From: HGM13006 sp900757695
GTDB lineage: Bacteria > Bacillota > Clostridia > Oscillospirales > Oscillospiraceae
Reading direction: 5' to 3'
Length of the DNA: 64,000 nucleotides
Assembly: GCA_959607825.1 (NCBI GenBank)
Contig: CAUHNW010000002.1
Span: 124,001 to 188,000 of the forward strand
Shown one piece after another: positions 60,078 through 64,000 of the stretch (positions are counted from its first letter, which is position 1; every line of letters starts with the position of its first letter). The position numbers were made by a program, and so were the translations under genes. The notes under the pieces are model-generated. The model was not told the origin of the DNA. It saw only the letters and a list, made by a program, of their open reading frames with translations, and did not search any database.

Positions 60078-61067
60078 ATGGGCTATGAAAAGGAAGTTCT
60101 GGCCAGAGCCAGAGTGCGCCATCAGGAGGCGGTGGATCAGTTCCAGCGTATCCAGCAGGAGCGCCGGGAGCGGATCTACCGGGAATATCCCAGAGTGCAG
60201 GAGCTGGATCAACAGCTGCGGCGCACCATGGCGGAGTTTATGGCGGAGACCTTTCGGAACGGACAGGATCCCCGGGAGGCGGTGGAGCTGCTTCGCAGGG
60301 AGAATCTCCATTTGCAGCAGGAACGCCGGGAGATCCTGCGGAAGAGCGGCTACGGAGAGAAGTATCTGACGGATGGCCCCATGTGCAGAAAGTGCAGCGA
60401 TACGGGATACGTGGGGGAGCGGATGTGCAGCTGCTTGGAACACTTTTGTCAGGAAGAGCAGAAGAAAACCCTCACCAGCCTGCTGTCGGGAAATCTCAGC
60501 AGCTTTGACGATTTTTCTCTGGATTACTATAGTACGGTGCCGGACCCTGCATTGGGGATCAGTCCCAGAGAAGAGATGGAGATCGTATATGAGACCTGCG
60601 TCAACTATGTGCGGCGGTTTTCCCTCCACTCCAGAAGCATGCTGATGACCGGCGGCACGGGACTCGGAAAGACGTTTTTGTCCGCCTGTATTGCCCGTCA
60701 GGTGGTATCTATGGGGTACTCCGTGGTGTATGATACGGCGATTCATGTGTTTTCCTGTCTGGAGAAGCAGAAATTTGGAAATGCAGATGAAGAAGAAAAG
60801 CGCATGACTCAGCGGATCATGGAATGTGACCTGCTGATTCTGGATGACCTTGGAACGGAGATGCCCACCAGCTTTATCTCTCCGGCCCTCTACAGCATTG
60901 TCAATGGCCGGATTCTGGAAGGAAAACCCACCATTATTTCCACCAATCTGTCTCAGGGCGAGATCGCACGGCGATATACGCCCCAGATTGCCTCCCGGCT
61001 CATGGGGGAGTATGTGATTCTGAAATTTATTGGGCAGGACATTCGTCTGCAAAAGGCACAGGGGTAA
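60078..61067 (+). CDS. DnaC/DnaI-type helicase loader ATPase
   Basis: 329 residues. The N-terminal helical half has a Zn-binding-like C-x2-C...C-x-C cluster (PMCRKCSDTGYVGERMCSC, about 101-119), as in DnaI-type loaders. The C-terminal AAA+ domain has Walker A MTGGTGLGKTFLS (about 190-202), Walker B DLLILDDLGTE, sensor 1 TIISTNLSQGE and an arginine-finger region YTPQIASRLMGEY. It should load the replicative helicase onto DNA together with the DnaD-like protein four bases upstream. Ribosome-binding site GAAGGAG. Ends at a strong bidirectional hairpin. Confidence 0.93.
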   Translation: MGYEKEVLARARVRHQEAVDQFQRIQQERRERIYREYPRVQELDQQLRRTMAEFMAETFRNGQDPREAVELLRRENLHLQQERREILRKSGYGEKYLTDGPMCRKCSDTGYVGERMCSCLEHFCQEEQKKTLTSLLSGNLSSFDDFSLDYYSTVPDPALGISPREEMEIVYETCVNYVRRFSLHSRSMLMTGGTGLGKTFLSACIARQVVSMGYSVVYDTAIHVFSCLEKQKFGNADEEEKRMTQRIMECDLLILDDLGTEMPTSFISPALYSIVNGRILEGKPTIISTNLSQGEIARRYTPQIASRLMGEYVILKFIGQDIRLQKAQG

Positions 61068-61072
61068 AGAAA

Positions 61073-61104
61073 AAGGAGCCTGCTGCAAAAGCAACAGGCT
61101 CCTT
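61073..61104. terminator. Bidirectional terminator between the helicase loader and thioesterase genes
   Basis: AAGGAGCCTG (61073-61082) pairs with CAGGCTCCTT (61095-61104), inner TGC/GCA pairs; on the minus strand TTTTTC follows. Confidence 0.85.
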
Positions 61105-61110
61105 ACAGTG

Positions 61111-61560
61111 CTATTGTTTGCGGATCACGGCATAGGTGCCGATGGCGGTGCATGCGACTTTGCCGGAATCGGGGATGACGGCCTCACAGTAGGCTGTGGC
61201 GTTTCGTTTCCCCAGTGAGGTCAGCTTCGTCCGGATCAGAACGGACTTTCCCATGGGAATGGGACGGAGATAGTTGACAGTCATGGATACGGTGGGCGGA
61301 ATGGTTTCACGGGAGAAGCAGTAGACGGCGATGCTCATGGCCAGATCCATCATGGTATAGGCCATGCCGCCGTGGAGGGTGCCGAGGCCGTTGACCTGCC
61401 AGCCCTCCAGCGGAAACTCCAGCGTCAGGGACTGAGACTGGTCATCGCAGGCCACAAAGCTGGCCTTCAGTTGGCCGTTGAGGGTGTGGGCCATGGTGGT
61501 GTTGATAAAGCTGAGCTCCTGCTGGAGCCACTGCTCTGTAGAGACGGGGGTATCTGTCAT
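61111..61560 (-). CDS. PaaI-type hotdog thioesterase
   Basis: 149-residue hotdog-fold acyl-CoA thioesterase of the PaaI/YbgC-like 4HBT group. The catalytic helix region reads VNGLGTLHGGMAYTMMDLAM (the HGG-x-x-x-x-x-x-D signature), followed by TVSMTVNYLRPIP and a closing strand. It probably cleaves short or aromatic acyl-CoA esters; the physiological substrate is unknown. GAAGG precedes the ATG. Single gene on the minus strand. Confidence 0.9.
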   Translation of the reverse strand: MTDTPVSTEQWLQQELSFINTTMAHTLNGQLKASFVACDDQSQSLTLEFPLEGWQVNGLGTLHGGMAYTMMDLAMSIAVYCFSRETIPPTVSMTVNYLRPIPMGKSVLIRTKLTSLGKRNATAYCEAVIPDSGKVACTAIGTYAVIRKQ

Positions 61561-61639
61561 TGGAATGCCTTCTTTCCAGATGTATTTCGCATCCCAAACA
61601 TAACACAGATTGTCGAATCATGTCAATGGGGGAACTGCT

Positions 61640-62131
61640 TTGAAGAAAGAATTTTATCGATCGTTGCACGAAACGGTCATGGGCCGGGAATGGCTCCGGA
61701 AATTGGTGGTGTTGGGCGTAAAGCTGCTGCCGGGGATCGTCTATTTGGCGTATCCGCTGATGGTTCTGTATTTTTTTGCAGCGCAGCGGCAGTGGCTGCT
61801 TCGGGGCATATTGGTGCCTGCGGCGGGTTTTTTGCTGGTGACGGGGCTTCGAAGTGTCATCAATGCGCCGCGGCCCTATGAGGCGCTGGGAATCCCGTCC
61901 GTTACCCCAAAGGATACCAAGGGGAAGTCTTTCCCTTCCCGTCACGCAGCCTGCGGCGCAGTGATCGCGGGGACGGCACTGTTTACCGTTCCGGTGATCG
62001 GCGGGCCTCTGCTGGGGATCAGCCTGCTCATTGCGGTATCCCGGGTGCTGGCGGGGGTCCATTTTGTCAAGGATGTGACGGCAGGCTGGCTGCTGGGGAT
62101 GGCAGTAGCGCTGGTGGGATTCCTGATTTGA
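61640..62131 (+). CDS. PAP2-family membrane phosphatase (copy 1)
   Basis: About 163 residues with four to five membrane helices and the full PAP2 signature: RSVINAPRP (basic-x6-RP), PSRHAACG (canonical PSGH with Arg for Gly), and SRVLAGVHFVKDV (SR-x5-H-x3-D). It would dephosphorylate lipid phosphates such as undecaprenyl or phosphatidylglycerol phosphate. The start is a TTG with GGGGGAA five to six bases upstream; no in-frame ATG is near. A second PAP2 gene follows after a terminator and promoter, so the two are separate units. Confidence 0.85.
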   Translation: MKKEFYRSLHETVMGREWLRKLVVLGVKLLPGIVYLAYPLMVLYFFAAQRQWLLRGILVPAAGFLLVTGLRSVINAPRPYEALGIPSVTPKDTKGKSFPSRHAACGAVIAGTALFTVPVIGGPLLGISLLIAVSRVLAGVHFVKDVTAGWLLGMAVALVGFLI

Positions 62132-62157
62132 TGGGGAAAATATGAGCGAAAGTTTCA

Positions 62158-62187
62158 GCCTGCTGCGGGAATCTGCGGCGGGCTTTT
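62158..62187 (+). terminator. Terminator between the two PAP2 genes
   Basis: GCCTGCTGC (62158-62166) pairs with GCGGCGGGC (62175-62183) using two G-U pairs, then TTTT. Confidence 0.65.
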
Positions 62188-62198
62188 ACGCAGCCGCA

Positions 62199-62227
62199 GT
62201 GACAAATGACGGGAAATATGCTATACT
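62199..62227 (+). promoter_or_regulatory. Promoter of the second PAP2 gene
   Basis: GTGACA (62199-62204), 17 bases, TATACT (62222-62227), about 16 bases before the AAGGA site. Confidence 0.7.
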
Positions 62228-62257
62228 ACCGTGAAATCGTGAGAAGGATGTGAGCGC

Positions 62258-62800
62258 TTGATTACAACGATAGATCTTTTGATCCTGGATTGGATCCAGA
62301 ATCATCTGCGGTGCGGACTGCTGGATCGGATTGTACCGGCCATCACCATGCTGGGTGAGGCGGGATGGATCTGGATCCTGCTGGCACTGTGCCTGCTGAT
62401 TCCCCGGAAAACGAGAAAATACGGGCTGGCGGTGAGCATTGCACTGGTAGTGGATCTGCTGCTGTGCAATGTTCTGCTGAAGCCGCTGGTGGCCCGTCCA
62501 CGACCCTATACCCATCGGCCGGATATCATCCTGCTGATAAAAAAGCTGCGGGATTATTCCTTCCCCTCGGGCCATGCGGCAGCGTCCTTTGCGGCGGCAT
62601 CGGCGCTGGCATTTTCCCACTGTCGTCATTGGCGGCCTGCCGTGGTGCTGGCAGTGCTCATTTCTCTGAGCCGCCTGTATCTCTATGTACACTATCCCAG
62701 TGATGTGCTTTGCGGTGCGCTGCTGGGGATCCTGTGCGGCCTGATTGGAGCTTTTTGGAGCAAAAAAGTCGTAAAAAAGTGCAGAAAAACGACAAAATGA
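62258..62800 (+). CDS. PAP2-family membrane phosphatase (copy 2)
   Basis: 180 residues, about five membrane helices. The PAP2 signature is canonical: KPLVARPRP, PSGHAAASFAAA and SRLYLYVHYPSDV. It resembles undecaprenyl-diphosphatase-type or phosphatidylglycerophosphatase-type PAP2 proteins; the substrate cannot be decided. The start is a TTG with AAGGAT about nine bases upstream. The C-terminus is strongly basic (WSKKVVKKCRKTTK). With uppP at 17379 and the PAP2 gene upstream there are three lipid-phosphate phosphatase candidates in the window. Confidence 0.88.
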   Translation: MITTIDLLILDWIQNHLRCGLLDRIVPAITMLGEAGWIWILLALCLLIPRKTRKYGLAVSIALVVDLLLCNVLLKPLVARPRPYTHRPDIILLIKKLRDYSFPSGHAAASFAAASALAFSHCRHWRPAVVLAVLISLSRLYLYVHYPSDVLCGALLGILCGLIGAFWSKKVVKKCRKTTK

Positions 62801-62896
62801 AGGCAAAAATTCATTTTTCGGGGGCACAGGATAAAACATACAAAAGAATGGGAAAATTCCATGAAAATTCGGTGCAAAATGGTTCCGGCCCGCTTC

Positions 62897-62926
62897 TTGA
62901 CGAAAAGCACTATAGTGTGATAAAGT
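62897..62926 (+). promoter_or_regulatory. Possible promoter of the ABC substrate-binding protein gene
   Basis: TTGACG (62897-62902) followed by TAAAGT (62921-62926) at 18 bases or ATAAAG at 17. Confidence 0.45.
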
Positions 62927-62940
62927 AGTAACGAATTGTA

Positions 62941-62958
62941 AATGACACAGATGTCATT
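62941..62958 (+). promoter_or_regulatory. Inverted repeat in the leader of the ABC substrate-binding protein gene
   Basis: AATGACA (62941-62947), CAGA, TGTCATT (62952-62958), just downstream of the likely transcription start and 27 bases before the start codon. It could be an operator or a 5' mRNA hairpin. Confidence 0.5.
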
Positions 62959-62984
62959 ACAACACATGATTGGAGGAACCAATA

Positions 62985-64000
62985 ATGAAGAAATTCAAGA
63001 AGGCTGCGGCTCTGGGCCTGTCTCTGGCTATGGTCATGAGCATGGCTGCCTGCGGCACCAGTGCTTCCAGCACCGCCAGTGTCGCTGAGGCTGCCGGCTC
63101 TGAGGCTGCTGCAAGCACCGCTGAAAACGCTACCGGCAATACCTCTGGATCCGCAATTAAGCTGGGCGGCATTGGCCCCCTGACCGGCGCTGCCGCTATT
63201 TATGGCAATGCAACCAAGTACGGCTCCGAGCTGGCTGTAGAGGAGATCAACGCTCTGGGCGGCATTCAGTTTGAGATCAAGTGGGAAGACGATGAGCATG
63301 ATCCTGAGAAGTCCGTCAACGCATACAACAACCTGAAGGACTGGGGCATGCAGATGCTGGTTGGTACCACCACCACCGCTCCCTGCGTAGCAGTTGGTGC
63401 AGAGACCAATGCGGATCATATGTTTGAGCTGACTCCCTCCGCTTCTTCCACCGATGTAATCGATGGCAAGGACAATGTATTCCAGATGTGCTTTACCGAC
63501 CCCAACCAGGGCACCGCATCTGCACAGTACATCTCCGAGAAGAAGCTGGGCACCAAGATCGCTGTAATCTATAACAACTCCGATGCATACTCCACCGGCA
63601 TCTACAACAAGTTTGCCGCTGAGGCTGAGACCCTGGGTCTGGAGATCGTTTCCGCTACCACCTTCACCGATGATACCGCCAACGACTTCTCCGTACAGCT
63701 GGGCGAGGCTAAGAACGCCGGCGCTGACCTCATTTTCCTGCCCATCTACTACACCCCCGCTTCTCTGATCCTGAAGCAGGCTGCCGGTATGGGCTATGAT
63801 CCCGAGTTCTTCGGCGTGGACGGCATGGACGGCATTCTGGATCTGGAGGGCTTTGATACCTCTCTGGCCGAGGGCCTGATGCTGCTGACTCCCTTCTCCG
63901 CTGATGCTTCCGATGAGAAGACGCAGAACTTTGTTTCCAAGTATAAGGAGAAGTACGGCGATACGCCCAACCAGTTTGCTGCTGATGCCTATGACTGTGT
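62985..64000 (+). CDS. ABC transporter substrate-binding lipoprotein (LivJ-like), C-terminus cut by window edge
   Basis: The visible 338 residues begin MKKFKKAAALGLSLAMVMSM, then AACG with lipobox MAAC (Cys23). A Ser/Ala-rich linker leads to a type I periplasmic-binding fold: IKLGGIGPLTGAAAIYGNATKYGSELAVEEINALGG (written over about 57-92), QMLVGTTTTAPCVAVG, TPSASSTDVIDGKDNVFQMCFTDPNQG, KIAVIYNNSDAYSTGIYNKF and ADLIFLPIYYTPASLILKQA. This is the branched-chain amino acid or amide/urea receptor family; the exact ligand is unknown. GGAGG sits before the ATG. Codon use is more biased (C-ending, high expression) than in neighbours. Permease and ATPase genes are expected just beyond 64000. Confidence 0.93.
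   Translation, partial: MKKFKKAAALGLSLAMVMSMAACGTSASSTASVAEAAGSEAAASTAENATGNTSGSAIKLGGIGPLTGAAAIYGNATKYGSELAVEEINALGGIQFEIKWEDDEHDPEKSVNAYNNLKDWGMQMLVGTTTTAPCVAVGAETNADHMFELTPSASSTDVIDGKDNVFQMCFTDPNQGTASAQYISEKKLGTKIAVIYNNSDAYSTGIYNKFAAEAETLGLEIVSATTFTDDTANDFSVQLGEAKNAGADLIFLPIYYTPASLILKQAAGMGYDPEFFGVDGMDGILDLEGFDTSLAEGLMLLTPFSADASDEKTQNFVSKYKEKYGDTPNQFAADAYDC

Overview
The window is a GC-rich (by eye about 55-60 percent) piece of a bacterial chromosome. Gene content and order point to the Firmicutes, class Clostridia, probably a gut Oscillospiraceae-type anaerobe. The evidence is the murB-rapZ-yvcK-whiA-nudix-dnaE block, the yggS-sepF-divIVA-ileS block, the maf-mreC-mreD-pbp2 block, a DnaD/DnaC-type primosome pair, strong AGGAGG ribosome-binding sites and frequent TTG starts. 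The species assignment is inference. I saw no rRNA, tRNA, CRISPR array, insertion sequence or prophage.

Layout. 1-3239 (minus): glycolytic operon trmL-pgk-tpiA-eno, with eno cut by the window edge. It is divergent from lepA-hemW (3593-6613). 6671-10351: an unusual old-yellow-enzyme-type flavoprotein, a VanZ-like protein and a polyprenyl-phosphate glycosyltransferase. 10590-20586: miaB-mutS-CPBP-mutL-uppP-ybaK-miaA and an HlyD-like membrane protein, closely spaced. 20671-25597: yggS-sepF-divIVA-ileS. 25798-33525: murB-rapZ-yvcK-whiA-nudix-dnaE. 33744-34226: an orphan membrane-anchored protein.

34296-40545 is the first accessory stretch. It holds glyA, a two-gene unit joining a papain-like small protein to a divergent RelA/SpoT-domain protein, a tandem pair of MerR regulators with membrane-spanning C-termini, and a MATE exporter under a palindromic operator. 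40675-47190 carries a double-hotdog MaoC-type protein divergent from an RpiR regulator, a polysaccharide deacetylase lipoprotein, a permease coupled to yaaA, and a 64-residue membrane protein. 47245-50633 (minus) is a complete prenylated-flavin decarboxylase cassette (lysR-ubiD-ubiX-lpdD-like) with a textbook LysR box. 50752-52701 is a large beta-helix-like surface lipoprotein.

52991-61067 returns to core functions: U32 protease/hydroxylase, maf-mreCD-pbp2 and dnaD-dnaC. The window ends with a thioesterase, two PAP2 phosphatases and the start of a LivJ-type ABC substrate-binding lipoprotein.

The most promising non-standard items are the duplicated membrane MerR regulators (identical DNA-binding halves, different membrane halves, one shared promoter with a palindrome in its spacer), the RelA/SpoT-like protein that lacks the usual G-loop and is paired with a papain-like protein, the ubiD cassette with its regulatory site, and the OYE protein with a Gly/Pro/Met-rich insertion.
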